Below, in pieces: positions 1 to 11,229 of a stretch of 64,000 bases of DNA. The stretch is from Anodontia alba (taxonomy: Eukaryota; Mollusca; Bivalvia; Lucinida; Lucinidae). The position numbers and the translations under genes were made by a program. Below the pieces are notes generated by a model that was not told the origin of the DNA, ran no database searches, and saw only the letters and a list, made by a program, of their open reading frames with translations. The stretch's first letter is position 1, and each line of letters opens with the position of its first letter. The stretch covers positions 3,153,552 through 3,217,551 of the forward strand of contig OZ024826.1 of NCBI GenBank assembly GCA_964016985.1, read 5' to 3'.

Positions 1-98
1 ATATATTGTATTTGACTTAAAATAAATGTATTAATTATAAAAGCTTTATCAAATAAATTTTTCATTGTATTCCATTTTTTAATAACTTTAGACATTTT
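1..98. other. AT-rich edge, nothing recognised
   Basis: Very AT-rich sequence at the left edge with no open frame, splice signal or repeat that I recognise. Confidence 0.4.
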
Positions 99-359
99 TT
101 TATACCCCGCCACACGATAGTGGAGGGTATTATGGTTTCACGTTGGACATTTGTGTGTCTGTCCGTCCTTCAGTCGTCCGTCCGTCCGTCCGTGTTTCGT
201 TTCCGGATGATAACGAGTAAATATCAATGGATTTTCACGAAACTTGGTATGTGCATTGATATTGTGGAGATCTGGTTTGGGATTGCTAATGGGCCAATTT
301 CGTCAAATTTTACGGAGTTATCTGCCCGCGACACGATAAACGGAGGGGTATTATAGTGT
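99..359. repeat. CCGT-rich short foldback repeat
   Basis: The block starts TATACCCCGCCAC and ends GGAGGGGTATTATA, so its ends are inverted. The 5' end forms a small hairpin (CCGCCAC with GTGGAGG). A CCGTCC run at about 160-192 is followed by phrases such as ACGAAACTTGGTATG, which also occur in the satellite-bearing repeats further right. Short repeats of this look are widespread in mollusc genomes. The frame that spans it is incidental. Confidence 0.6.
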
Positions 360-684
360 ACCGTTTTTATTTTTTTCTCAAAGCACATATTTTCTGCATT
401 ATTTTCATAATAATATCCAAGATGTTTATGTTTTCTTTAAAACAAATTGTTTTGGGAGCGCATCAAGAAAGCCAGATATTAGTATTTCCGTTTTTTTGTT
501 CATTTATATTGGAGCCCGAGACTTTACTATTCTCTAAATGTTCCCTTTCTAGGTGTTTGAAAGACATACTTGTTATTATTATTGTCCTATTATCATCTGC
601 ATGTTGGCGGTTTTAATTTCTTTTTCTTAATTGTGTATATGAATTCCTTTTATGTAAATTAAGGGTTCCAATGATAGACTGTAT
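360..684. other. No gene seen
   Basis: AT-rich. Short frames with no recognisable product and no repeat structure that I could see. Confidence 0.4.
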
Positions 685-757
685 AGAGCCATTGATAGGG
701 GTGCATCCTCCTCTATATAAGAGGAGTTAGACAAGGACGCCCCATATCAATGGATCT
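685..757. repeat. Imperfect hairpin
   Basis: An inverted repeat pairs GCCATTGATAGGGGTGCATCC with GGACGCCCCATATCAATGG around a CCTCCTCTATATAAGAGGAG core. It is probably a small foldback element. Confidence 0.5.
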
Positions 758-775
758 ACTCATATACAATAAACT

Positions 776-830
776 ACAAAATATTAATAATAATAACAAT
801 AATAATAACAATAATGATAATGATAATACC
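776..830. repeat. AAT/AAC microsatellite
   Basis: Imperfect trinucleotide run of AAT, AAC and GAT units. Confidence 0.85.
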
Positions 831-914
831 GAGCCCCACGAACGAAAGGCATAAATGTCAGTTGTGTAAATCTGAAAGTTGTCTGATATCCGTTTTTCTT
901 TCTTTGAAATATTA

Positions 915-1272
915 CAGTCGAACCTCATTGGCTCGAACACCGATGGCTCGTTTACCAGGGCTAATTCGAACTCGTTTTTGAGTTCCTACGAAATTTTTCC
1001 AATAACTCAAGAAAACAAATATTTAGGAAAAATTTCTTATTTTATGATGAAATTGTATATTTTGTGTACTCATTAGAATCGCCTCATCGAGGCGATTCTA
1101 ATGAGTACACTTAACATACAATTTTTATATAGAAGGTCAAAACGACCACCCTAAATTATCACTATTTGCTTCTTGACCTGGCGTCATGATTACCCTACAG
1201 TGGCTCGAACTATCCATGTCTCGAACACATTTCCATGGTCCCAAAGATGTTCAAGCAACTGAGGTTTTACTG
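915..1272. mobile_element. TA-flanked MITE, pogo/Tigger-like ends, with central hairpin
   Basis: The ends are diverged inverted repeats: left begins CAGTCGAACCTCATTGGCTC, and the right end read in reverse begins CAGTAAAACCTCAGTTGC. TA dinucleotides flank both sides (913-914 and 1273-1274), as expected for a Tc1/mariner-superfamily non-autonomous element. Ends of the CAGTCGAaCCTC type recall pogo/Tigger elements. The centre (1064-1110) is a perfect 22-bp stem with a 3-nt loop that recurs elsewhere in the window. There is no transposase. Confidence 0.65.
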
Positions 1273-1589
1273 TAATTAACTAAAAAAAAAAAAGTCATAA
1301 TAATATAACGAAAAAAACTAAACCCTACAAATGATATTGTATGAAGGGAGCTGCAGATAAGACGGGGTGTCCACATGATAGTTTTCTGATTTCTCCATTG
1401 AAACATACCCGTATGTTGTGGCTTCTCATCAGAAGCGCTTTAATGAGACATTTCTAAACAATATCCACAACATATGGTGTCGCGGAGAAATAATAAACAT
1501 GCGGGTAGAAAAAAATTCAGCAGGCAACATTTTAAAACATTTTTCTTTCCAGAAAATGACAATTTATTCAAATTTTCTTTCGTATTTAT
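1273..1589. other. No gene seen
   Basis: AT-rich. Nothing recognised apart from A-runs. Confidence 0.4.
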
Positions 1590-1740
1590 ACAGTTTTTTT
1601 TTTTTTTTTTTTTTTCAAAATAGATTTTGACATTTCTCGCTAGATTACCAGGCGATAATTTGCATGTTAAACCCTATTTTCTGGCAAGATAAGAAAGTTA
1701 ATTTCAAAATGTCGTCTGCTGCAATTTTACTCAGCATGCT
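1590..1740. repeat. Fragment of the GTCGTCTGCTG foldback family
   Basis: A poly-T run is followed by TTTTGACATTTC, a CCCTATTTTCTGGCAAGA stretch and AAAATGTCGTCTGCTG. The same order is found at 32863-33023 and 53735-53868. This copy is diverged. Confidence 0.55.
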
Positions 1741-2156
1741 TAATGTCAAAAGACTTTAGATTTAGAATAACCTTAACCTTAAAGAGAGTGTCACGTGATT
1801 ATGGCGAAAGTCGGTATTTTTGTGCTTCTCTTGTAAAACTGAAAATATGTAGTGTTTTTCTTTTGGTGGAGGAACTTTCTTAGGACATATTATGTATTAG
1901 TGATGTAGTTATCGGAATATTTAGCAATTTTACAAATGGAGATATAATTCATGCTGAAATCTAGGTATTTCTTCTTTCTATGAAATCGGCCGAGGCAGCC
2001 ATTGATAATTGCTTATTATTGCTTTATTTACATAATGAACTATAACTGTTAATCAGCACATAAATGAAATACTACTTGGTGGACAACCCACGCTGAATGA
2101 GTTTCCAAGTATACTCACCAAATTAAATAAGTGCCCTCAGGAATTTTCATCGTATT
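1741..2156. other. 5' flank or 5' UTR of the ORF1-only element
   Basis: No open frame. It may include the 5' UTR of the LINE-like element that starts coding at 2157, but I cannot place the boundary. Confidence 0.35.
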
Positions 2157-3114
2157 ATGAGCGGAGAACCCAACAGGCCTCTACAATCAAAGGAGAGTAA
2201 GAAGCGAGAACTGTCTTCTCCTGAATTCGATATTTGTAATAAGAAAAATCGAATTCTATCAGATTTATGATCTGAATCAGACATTTCCGGTTTAGGGACA
2301 GATACAATTGCTTCAAACATGACAACAACCAACTTACCAAGCAGCAATCCATCTTCGCAACTCACTTTACGAGATGAAGACCTACAGAAGATTGCCAGCT
2401 ACATGAAGGAATCTTTCCATACTCAAGTAGCAGAGATCACACAAGCATCTCTACAACAGTCTGTTTCTGAGCTGGTCAACTCTATTGTCTCTGGAGTTCT
2501 GTCGGGACCCAACTTTAGAATCGCTTCACTCGAGAATGAGAATAGGCAACTGCAGCAGAGAATACAACAGATGGAAACCGCTGCTGGCAATGCGGAACAG
2601 TATAGCCGCAGGAATTTACTACGGGCTAAATTCAGGACTAAATCGACCGTGTTTTCAACATCAGTTTCTTGGATACCAGACCTCCGTATTTCTGGTATCC
2701 AAGAAACTGATGTTGAAAACACGGTCGATTCAGTCCTGAATTTAGCCCGTAGTATAGATGTGGAACTTTCTTTAGGGGATATTGACAGATCACATAGACT
2801 GGGCAGACCTGGAAATGCCACTGGGGATACTCCACGTAATATTATAGTCAAAGTCCCGGGCGAAATTCTAGAAAGCGCGGGTGCTTACCAAAAACCGTGG
2901 CTATAGAGGAGTCTTCATTAATGAGCATTTGACGAGGTCCCGTGGAAAGCTATATCTTGCACGGCGATTAGTCAAATCCAGACAATTGAACAGTGCATGG
3001 ACCTCTGATGGTGTTGTTCTCAGAAGACATCTTGATGATACTGTCCGTCAAATAACCAGCGAGACTGATTTGCCTGCATATGTGCCTGCAGGCGACGACC
3101 CATTGAGTTCTTAA
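2157..3114 (+). pseudogene. LINE ORF1 (L1-like RNA-binding protein), broken
   Basis: This looks like an ORF1 protein of a non-LTR retrotransposon, which would bind element RNA as a chaperone in trimeric particles. The likely original start is ATG 2157, because its frame continues through an in-frame TGA (2268-2270) into the 195-residue frame that starts at 2319. After a serine/threonine-rich N-terminus comes a heptad-like stretch (IASLENENRQLQQRIQQMETA), then AEQYSRRN and the RSHRLGRPG and PRNIIVK motifs seen in L1-type ORF1 proteins. A frameshift near 2875 moves the C-terminal part (VFINEHLTRSRGKLYLAR, AWTSDG) into another frame ending with TAA at 3114. Breaks: one nonsense codon, one frameshift and a 64-nt inverted duplication. 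No reverse transcriptase follows. Confidence 0.7.
2617..2754. repeat. Snap-back inverted duplication inside ORF1
   Basis: Arms 2617-2680 and 2691-2754 are reverse complements over 64 nt with one mismatch, around a 10-nt loop (CCTCCGTATT). The right arm encodes the expected ORF1 segment (GIQETDVENTVDSVLNLAR). The left arm is its reverse complement inserted just upstream, and it happens to keep the frame open. Confidence 0.9.
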
Positions 3115-3417
3115 TGGAGTCGAAAGAACTTTACTTTTGCTTTCTGTGCAGTATATATTTTGTTGTATACCCGTAGTAACACTTATTCATGACTATGTGA
3201 TATAACATCACGTGATCATCGTTCGACAGCTTACTGGATACAAAGACTCTCACGAATTTACCTCTAAACTTTTATTTTTATTTTTTGCTGAGACTTGCTT
3301 ACTTACAAGTTGAAACAGAGTAATTTTCTTGCAACATCCCTCAGTTATAGCACATCTTAACCCTTTTCAAACTGTACATTTTGAAAAAAAAAAAAAAAAA
3401 AAAAGAAAAGAAAAAAA
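3115..3417 (+). mobile_element. 3' UTR and poly-A tail of the ORF1-only element
   Basis: About 270 bp of non-coding sequence follow the ORF1 stop, then an A-rich run (about 3384-3417). This looks like a retrotransposed 3' end. No ORF2 lies between, so the unit resembles a HAL1-like, ORF1-only LINE derivative. I could not identify a convincing target-site duplication. Confidence 0.5.
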
Positions 3418-5673
3418 GTCATGTAACGGGCACCCAGGAATTTCCTCTTAACATATAGAAACTTGGGGAATGTAGGTGTATACTCTCAGTCATTAGGATT
3501 GTGGGCTCTCGCTGTAACCGACTCACTGTGGCGATTATGGTGGGAGCCCGGAATCTACGTATAGGACATTTACTATATTATACACGGTCATACTTGTATA
3601 AAGCGAGCACCTGAGGGAAAGCTAAAAGTTGGTTGCTTTAGACAGGTGCTTGCTTAATGCAGGTATATTATATGATTTTCCTTTCTGGGACTCGCCCAAC
3701 CTCGTAATACAGGTGATTGGTTGATACAGGTAGCCCTTAAAACAGATTAGACTGTAAATGCAACCTTTAGTGATACGAATATAATGTAATAGCTCGAAGG
3801 AATGTTTTACAAACGTGAAATACTAATACTGAAGGATCGGAACAATAATTAACAAAATATGTATTTACATGTACAATAGTATTTTCGAACAACCAGTTTG
3901 AGATAATGAAGGTCACCCGAAACATTTGCTGGTGCAAAGTTGTGCACACACCCGAGTGCGGTTACTGTACGGTGCAAGGGAGGCAATTACGATGTAATTA
4001 TACTAAGCTTTTGTTGGTTGTCTCCCTTATGGTACTCGTCAGTCCAAGTCTACTGGTTAAACAACTTTTGACAATTCATTTTACTGCATTGTGAATGACT
4101 GTTCTTTACTATTTTTTCAGTTCTGTTATTTAGCTTGTCAGTGTCTCATCTGGTTCATGTTATATTCAACGGCACCTACATGTGTACTTCTGTGGGTGAG
4201 TGTATGGGTCCGAACGTGTGTGCGTGCGTTGGAGGGTGAGCGTGCGTTGGAGGGTGAGCGAGCGTATGTGTGCGAGCGTGCGTGTATGTGTGCATATTCA
4301 CATAAATACATAGTATTTACATAACTGCCTGAATTTACTGTAGAATTAATGTCCGCTCTCTGCTATGGCCATTTTATTATTCAGTATATTATTATTCTGT
4401 CTTTAACTGGTAGGCTCTCACACGGGTGATCAGCCCATCAATCAATTAGCCATTGCCTATGTTTGTCTAATGTTCATGATGATTGTGTGTTATTGTTGTC
4501 TCTAATTACCGTATAGTCACGAAATACCCAGATCAGACAGCACAACTGCACATTCTGATCAGGATTTTCACTGTTAATCAATGCATTTTACAGTAACCAG
4601 TGTTTCTTTAGGTACACTATTAAAGATGCCGATTTGTCTGCCCGGATTCTTTGGTATTGTCGTAATGGTCCTTTACAAATGTCTCCCAGTACGTCACTGC
4701 AGTGTAGTTTATATTATCTGGTATTTTGTGACCACTGAATCCATTATTATAAAATTTATAAGACGGTCCTGACTGGGTCGTAAAACTTCAACTCAAACAA
4801 ACTGCTCCAGTACTGTTATCTTGGTCAGAAATAAATTCCTTTTCACTAGTACTTCTTAGACACCCAGCTAAGCAGTCAAATTTCAGGATAAACTTACGAA
4901 CCTAATGTGTCCAAATATTAGGGTAATTAGGTTAACGAAGGTCAGAACTGAGGCGATGGAAGGATTTGGGATATGTTTAGTCACTGTTCATATATAAACA
5001 AGCAGACCATTTTCCTGACAGTCATTGCTTTGCTGGAATCAGTATGAAAATAAAGAAAAGGTGGATTTTTATTGGACGGGCACATGATATTTGTTCATAA
5101 TATGTTTCCCATATACATTTTAGCGTATACAGCTGATTTCCATCGCCAAGGACACGACCACATAAAAGAATTATGACGGAAGGGTAGAGATTATTTGATG
5201 ACCCAGCCATACGTGTTGTCTCATGAATGCGTTCGCTGACCTATTACATAATTATAAGATCGTAACGATGCTGATCCTTAACCACAGATTTGCCAGGTTT
5301 TTTTTTTTTTTTTTTTTTTTGACAGTTCTAATATGATAGTAGGCATTTCTCGTGTACATCCTATGGGAAATCTACAAAACAAGGTTCAACTCCTCAATCC
5401 TTCCCGCCCTATTGCGCAACCACGTTCAGTCTACCCTGTGAAACATAATCTTGATTTGTGCATTTCGGAAGAGCATGGAATCGCAGGCTAATCTTGACTT
5501 TTACATTTTTCAAATATAATGAGTGTTTTGGGGTTGATTGTTTACAATCGAGCCTAAGTATACATACGCCAAAGTTTCCTCACTAGATTGTCATTGACCA
5601 ATGAAATCTTACTGTGAGTTTGTACGAAATCCAAGTAATTTAAAGCCGCTGTGACGTCAAGGTGTCGTGTAAA
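3418..5673. other. No gene seen; small repeats
   Basis: Short frames only. It holds an 18-bp unit (GTGCGTTGGAGGGTGAGC) repeated twice near 4217-4260 in a GTGCG-rich tract, a short TCTGATCAGGATTTTCACTG motif near 4555 that recurs through the window, and a poly-T run at 5299-5320. Confidence 0.45.
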
Positions 5674-5894
5674 GAGAATTATCTGTAAAACCTAGACTGG
5701 GACATCGGCAAACAGTGCAGACCCAGATCAGACGCCACAGTCTGCTTAAATTACAGAAAGTTAAATGTTAAATGAAACAATCTTAAGTCCCCGTTCAGGA
5801 CCACTTTCTCAGCCTCAGAGACAACCACTGCCGCCAGTGCTTTGACTGTAATGAAGCCAGCCATATCTTTCCGAATAGTGCAGTTCAGCATTTG
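5674..5894. repeat. 221-bp direct repeat, left copy (target duplication of the LINE)
   Basis: Identical by eye over 221 bp to 7372-7592. The two copies flank the 5'-truncated LINE at 5895-7371. The simplest reading is an unusually long target-site duplication. A segmental duplication followed by insertion is possible but needs an extra step. Confidence 0.85.
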
Positions 5895-7371
5895 GTTTAA
5901 ACATATTTATTTCTAAGTTACAATGATAATACAAACAGACATGACATATACACAAAAGATAGGATTAGAACGAAAGCATAAGCTTATTTAGTTCTTCTCC
6001 TAAGACACATATATGAATTGTATTACATCATGGCAGTTTATCATTATTACAAGGATTACTTATTTAACGTAGACAATATGATATATGAACAGAAACTCAA
6101 CCAATCATTATAGCAGAATGAAATTAAAACAACTTTGCAGTAACAGGAGATAACATAATACCACAATGATGGTTTGAGTGACAATGAAAAAAGAAACAAA
6201 GAAAAAGAAAAATAAGACAATAGAAAAAAGTATAAAAAGGTAATCCGGAGCGAGAAGGGGTGGAAGGTTTCACTTGATAATTTCCAATAATATCGTAGGC
6301 AAAAATATACTGACCTCATATATCACCAGCTCTGATTTAATCTGAATAGATGATACTAGTATCACCTACAGGTAAGTGCTTAAAATCTTTTGCTGTTCTG
6401 TATGTACTTGTAAACAGCTTCAAAAATGACTTGATTTGTTTCATTAGGAAGTGACTCGTCACCATGTAGAAATACATGTAGAGACGCATTACAGTATTGA
6501 GACACTATCCGAAAAAGTTCGATTCGATTATCTCGATAGAAGTTACAAGAGAAGAAAAAATGTTCCGCGTTTTCAACATCACCACTTCTACAAGAACAGA
6601 GTGGAGTGTCTGAAATTGATTTTACAAATAAGTCATGATTTAAAGAGCTACAACCTGTGCGTAGCCTAGTATGCAAAATTTGTAACTTTCTGCTTCCAGT
6701 ATAAAAATATTTTGGAACTGCAGTTTTGTTTCGGCTTATCTGTCGTTTAAAAGAATCAATTGAATCTACATATTTATCATTTTCTGATAAAATGTTCCAT
6801 TCTCGTATGGCAGACGGTAGGAATGAATTGAAGTACAAAGCAGTTCTCGCGTTAATAATTTGGACATCATTTGCGTTTCTCAAATTGTAACGTGACCCTT
6901 CGTTAACTGAAGAAGGAACAAGTGATGAAAGATAATCAGGAGTTAAGTTGTTATACATCTTGTAGAACAGAATCAGCTTATGATTAATTCTTCTTTTTTC
7001 GAGAGTTTCCCAACCAATCTCTTTGTACAGATTTTGAATTGATATGAGTTTAGTAGTACCAGAAGCTATTCTAGCTGCTTCTATCTGTATTTTTTCGAGT
7101 TCCTGTTTTTCATAATCGCAGCAGTTATCCCAAATAACGTCCGCATATTCTAAAATAGGTCGTATAAATGTTGTATAAATTATTTCTAAAGATTTCCTGT
7201 CTAGTTCATATTTTAATCTACGCATAATATTAATTCTTGTCCAAGCTTTTTCTTTAATATAGTCAATATGTTTATGCCAAGAGCCATCATTTGAAAAATA
7301 TATTCCTAAGTGTTTGTGAAATTCAACTTCTTTGATTTGCTGCCCTAACATGATTAAGGAGGGGTGTACAG
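5895..7371 (-). mobile_element. 5'-truncated non-LTR retrotransposon (LINE)
   Basis: The insertion is bounded exactly by the two 221-bp direct repeats. It reads on the minus strand: the 5' end, truncated within the reverse transcriptase, is at 7371, followed by the 323-residue C-terminal coding part and about 480 bp of 3' UTR ending at 5895. There is no long poly-A tail at the 3' end. Confidence 0.8.
6380..7351 (-). pseudogene. LINE reverse transcriptase, C-terminal part
   Basis: This 323-residue open frame corresponds to the region after the polymerase palm of a CR1/L2/Jockey-group reverse transcriptase. It begins near KHLGIYFSNDGSW, continues through RRLKYELDRKSLEIIY and IRPILEYADVIWDN (the thumb and connection region), and ends with a cysteine-histidine cluster (CSCRSGDVENAEHFFFSC) typical of these proteins. 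The catalytic domain and any endonuclease are missing by 5' truncation. The surviving frame has no stop or frameshift, so the copy is probably young. A related but distinct relative lies at 43441-44816. Confidence 0.85.
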
Positions 7372-7592
7372 GAGAATTATCTGTAAAACCTAGACTGGGA
7401 CATCGGCAAACAGTGCAGACCCAGATCAGACGCCACAGTCTGCTTAAATTACAGAAAGTTAAATGTTAAATGAAACAATCTTAAGTCCCCGTTCAGGACC
7501 ACTTTCTCAGCCTCAGAGACAACCACTGCCGCCAGTGCTTTGACTGTAATGAAGCCAGCCATATCTTTCCGAATAGTGCAGTTCAGCATTTG
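7372..7592. repeat. 221-bp direct repeat, right copy
   Basis: Perfect partner of 5674-5894. It contains the recurring motif pair CAAACAGTGCAGACCCAGATCAGACGCC, so the target was itself a dispersed repeat. Confidence 0.85.
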
Positions 7593-9465
7593 TGCCGTAT
7601 GCGAACATTTTATGTTGACCCGGACTACACAGCGCACGTATGTTGGAAATACACCATTATTCTCTCATCCACGTGAGAGAAAACAAGACCTGGGGCAGCT
7701 TCTATGCATCGGCGTTAGCTGACCATGATTATTACTATATTGTGTAAGCTATGTCCGAATTAGCAAATGTATGCGCAAACCGATCCCTTTGTGTATTTCG
7801 CGTTGTCTTGCAACAAGGCTGACATGTATACAGATTGATATGCATGCACATACAGCCTTTTTTTCTTTCATAATAACGAACATTTTCAACTAAAAAACGA
7901 TCTGATCACAAGTGCGATCAGCGTAGACTCCGTTTAGAATATCGACACTGTAGACTCACTTTTGAATATCCACGCAGTTACTAAAGTCTAAACGTATTGC
8001 TAAAATATATTAATCTTGAGTGTTCTGTAGGCGAACAGAGTAAACCTGGTCCGACTGTGTGAATGCGCAGGCTGCGTTGTGTCTGCGCTGGTCGCATTTA
8101 TGTCACGAAGCCCATTTTTCCCGGGTGAGCTTATTATGTTTGGTCTCTCGCATCACATAAACTGCTTTATATATTTTCCCCGATCCGCCCAACCCGCCTC
8201 GATAATTCCCTTTTACTGTATGAAGGTTTAAATTTAGGGGTTTGCCTTTCACGCGTGCATTTTGCGACGTGGACTCTTTTTTCCAGGTGGTGAATAATGG
8301 CCCTTTTAATCACTACATAGATATTACAATTTATACCTTGTGGACTCTTGTACCTAAACTCTTTGGACAAATCCATTTACAAGTGAAGGGGTGTGTAACT
8401 TGTTTTACTGTTATCATCTTTTACAGTAATTCCTGTATTTAAAGCCATCTTCTGTGACGTTTGATCTGGGTCTACACTATTTGCACGGGTCCCATTTATT
8501 AACGCTAGGTATAAATGGGTTAATTTGATGTGATATATGGCTAACGAGCTATCTATTAAGTGATCATGGTGATTAAGACATTGTAATTAAGATGTCTTCC
8601 TCAAATGTTTTCTACTATGATTTATTTAGGAGGCGCCATGAGGGTCACTCTAAAACGCGGAGTTTTTTCTTTAGGTAAGATGTTAATAATAAAAACCGAT
8701 AAATTATAAAAGAATTCAGAAAGCTCCCTGAAGATCAGAGACGCATCACATGTGTCTATCCATCAATCGGTCCTTCTTGGAGTGAATGAAGTTGACATAA
8801 AATTAACCGATTTAAAGATAACTGAGCAATTACGTTATCTTGTAACATTTGTTGGAATTGATCGTCAAAATATATATACATTTATTTGTGTAATATCTGT
8901 TGTTGGACCATATGACCTATTGTGTTTCTTTAACGAGCCTGCGTGTGACAAAACCAAACATTTGACATATGCGCCTAGCGAAGACCAGAGTGTTCGCTAT
9001 AGGAATGGAGACGCCTGGGGTCCATAGCTACCCACTACCTCGGAAGGAAGACTGTTCAGACTGGGCGGATGCCCAGGCTGATCTGAATCTTGGCTAGGAG
9101 AACAGATCAAATTGCTGATTTTGTTATGTGCCCGCTAAAATGATTTAATTAACACAATTAATTCAGTTATTGTTTGACCGTAATTCACAGTGTCGTTTTA
9201 AAATCGCACCATATTTAGTAAACGGCGTATTTTAGTCCAAAAGTATTCGATTACTGGCACTGTTAATGGGCGTTTATTCAGAGTAATCGAGAGCAATGAT
9301 GCGAAACTGTTTCCAATTTCAACGGATTTTAAGCCTCATAAACACTTATATTGTAGCAATAAATCCAAAGAAGGGTAGTTAAATTTATCAGAAAATTCAG
9401 CTTTCAGCGTTTATCTGACCCGCGTCATGCCGTGTCAGATACGCGATAAATAAAAGTGCAGTCCA
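7593..9465. other. No gene seen
   Basis: Short unconvincing frames. The recurring GATCTGGGTCTACACTATTTGC motif appears near 8463. No splice-consistent coding region was recognised. Confidence 0.4.
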
Positions 9466-9789
9466 GCCTACACAGCTACATGAAAAAATATTGTCACAAC
9501 AGAACCTTCTGGCGAAAACCAAAATCCGTTTTCGAAAAAGCGCAAGGTGATCTAGGTATTTTCTCGTCTCATATGATTACAACAGAGACTCCTGCCGTAA
9601 TCAGACTGCGAAAATACAAGACTAAACTTGGTATTCGCTTTTCTCATATGATTGCAAGCTAAGGTCTCTTTTAGCGGCAGCCTACACAGCCACATGAAGA
9701 AACATTGTCACAACAGAAACTCCTGGCGAAAACCCTAATTAGACTGCGAAAATGCAACGACTAATCTTGGTCTTCGCACTTCTCATATA
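9466..9789. repeat. Diverged direct duplication
   Basis: AGCCTACACAGC followed by an ACATGAA..A and ATTGTCACAACAGAA stretch occurs at 9469 and again at 9679. The following GGCGAAAACC and AGACTGCGAAAATGCAA-type phrases are also repeated, giving two or three diverged units. Confidence 0.65.
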
Positions 9790-10119
9790 CAGTCGACTCT
9801 CGTTATCTCGAACTCCAAGGGACTCTCTGAAATACTTCGAGATATCCGTAGTTCGACATATCAGGTTTGCAGAATTGAGGAAAAAAAATTTGATTAACCA
9901 CATTTAACAAACTGATAGGTAATTGGACTTTTGAAGTTAGAGATATATTGAAAATATTGTGGAAAAGAGGAGAAATTGCTCCTTAGGAGCAATTTCTCCT
10001 CTTTTCTACAATATTTTCCATCTGTTGTTAGGTTTTCATGTATAGGCAGGGACCAGATTTTCGCTTCGAGATAAGCGGTTATTCAAGATAAGCGAGGTCG
10101 AGATAACGAGAGTCAACTG
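9790..10119. mobile_element. TA-flanked MITE (330 bp), Tc1/mariner type, with central hairpin
   Basis: The left end CAGTCGACTCTCGTTATCTCGA and the right end TCGAGATAACGAGAGTCAACTG are inverted copies, and TA flanks both sides (9788-9789, 10120-10121). The ends are related to those of the element at 915-1272. The middle holds a 33-bp stem with one mismatch (9950-9982 with 9986-10018; core GAAATTGCTCC). There is no transposase, so it is non-autonomous. Confidence 0.85.
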
Positions 10120-11229
10120 TAATTACAACCTAAGATCACTTTTTTGCGATACGTGACCAGTATTGATATTGTGATACTCTGGCTAAAAAGCTTGTAAGAA
10201 CAACTGTTACCATTGTTACCCGTGTTACCTTAGGGCAACGAAAATATACTGCAGGGAAAAGTGTAGTACTTTCTGGACATATATGTCGTCACGCTAGAAT
10301 AAGCCAATGGATAGCGGGAGGTAATCAAATTGTCACTATTGGTGTTTGATACTTCTATTTAGAAGCTACTTAAAGGTCTATATGATTCCGTGATTATTAT
10401 TTTTTAAGAAAAAGTAGTTCTGGCAAAACAATATCTTCACTAGTAAAATAATAAAAACAGTGATATCATCACAAGTGACAAAGTGTACAAAGACACTAAA
10501 ACTATCTCAGTAGAAAGTACTAGGAATTTCATAAAAGGTATATACTAGGAAATAATTTCTACGGTCATTCTCCCCCTTCCATTGACTCTAGAAGTTGCCT
10601 GTAACTGGCAAATTATGTACACAAAGTACTGGTGAGTCTGCCCTGGAAAAGTGTGAGTAGGTTAACTTACAGGCATATATTTACGAGCCCTTTATGCTGG
10701 ATTTGGAAATAAGTGCAGCAGTCTAAACGGAGGCAGGGGCAGACCCACGATGCTGTTTGAGGGTGGGTATCGATTTGATCAAATTATCGTTCTTACTCTA
10801 AATATTTGGACAGACAGGCCTGAGCAGACAATGTTGACCCTGATCAGACGCCGCCGTCTGATCAGGATTTTCACTGTTTGCCACTCACCCAACAATTTTA
10901 CACACATTTACAGGATGTAAAATTGACTTGTTGAAGATAAGTATAAGGTAATTAGTACGGGGTGTGAATATTTAAGGTATCCCAAAATTATCAAAAAGAA
11001 TTCGTTTCCAAAATTTCCTATGATACCGAGTCAAAGTGGGATTCGACTGAAATTCCCGAATCCCATCTGAATCCGCCCTTGGGAGACCCTCTAAATGACC
11101 CTCTCAGACTAGTTCCATTATGTTCTTGTTCTGAAAATACAAAAAAAAATAATGTAACACATTTCTTTCTCACTTGCATAAACTACATAAATTAAAGCGA
11201 CATTTTATTCCGAAATAGCGGGGCATTTG
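10120..11229. other. No gene seen
   Basis: No coding region. A short inverted motif (GATCAGACGCC, CCGTCTGATC) near 10840-10875 belongs to the recurring GATCAGACGCCGCGGTCTGATC family. Confidence 0.4.
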
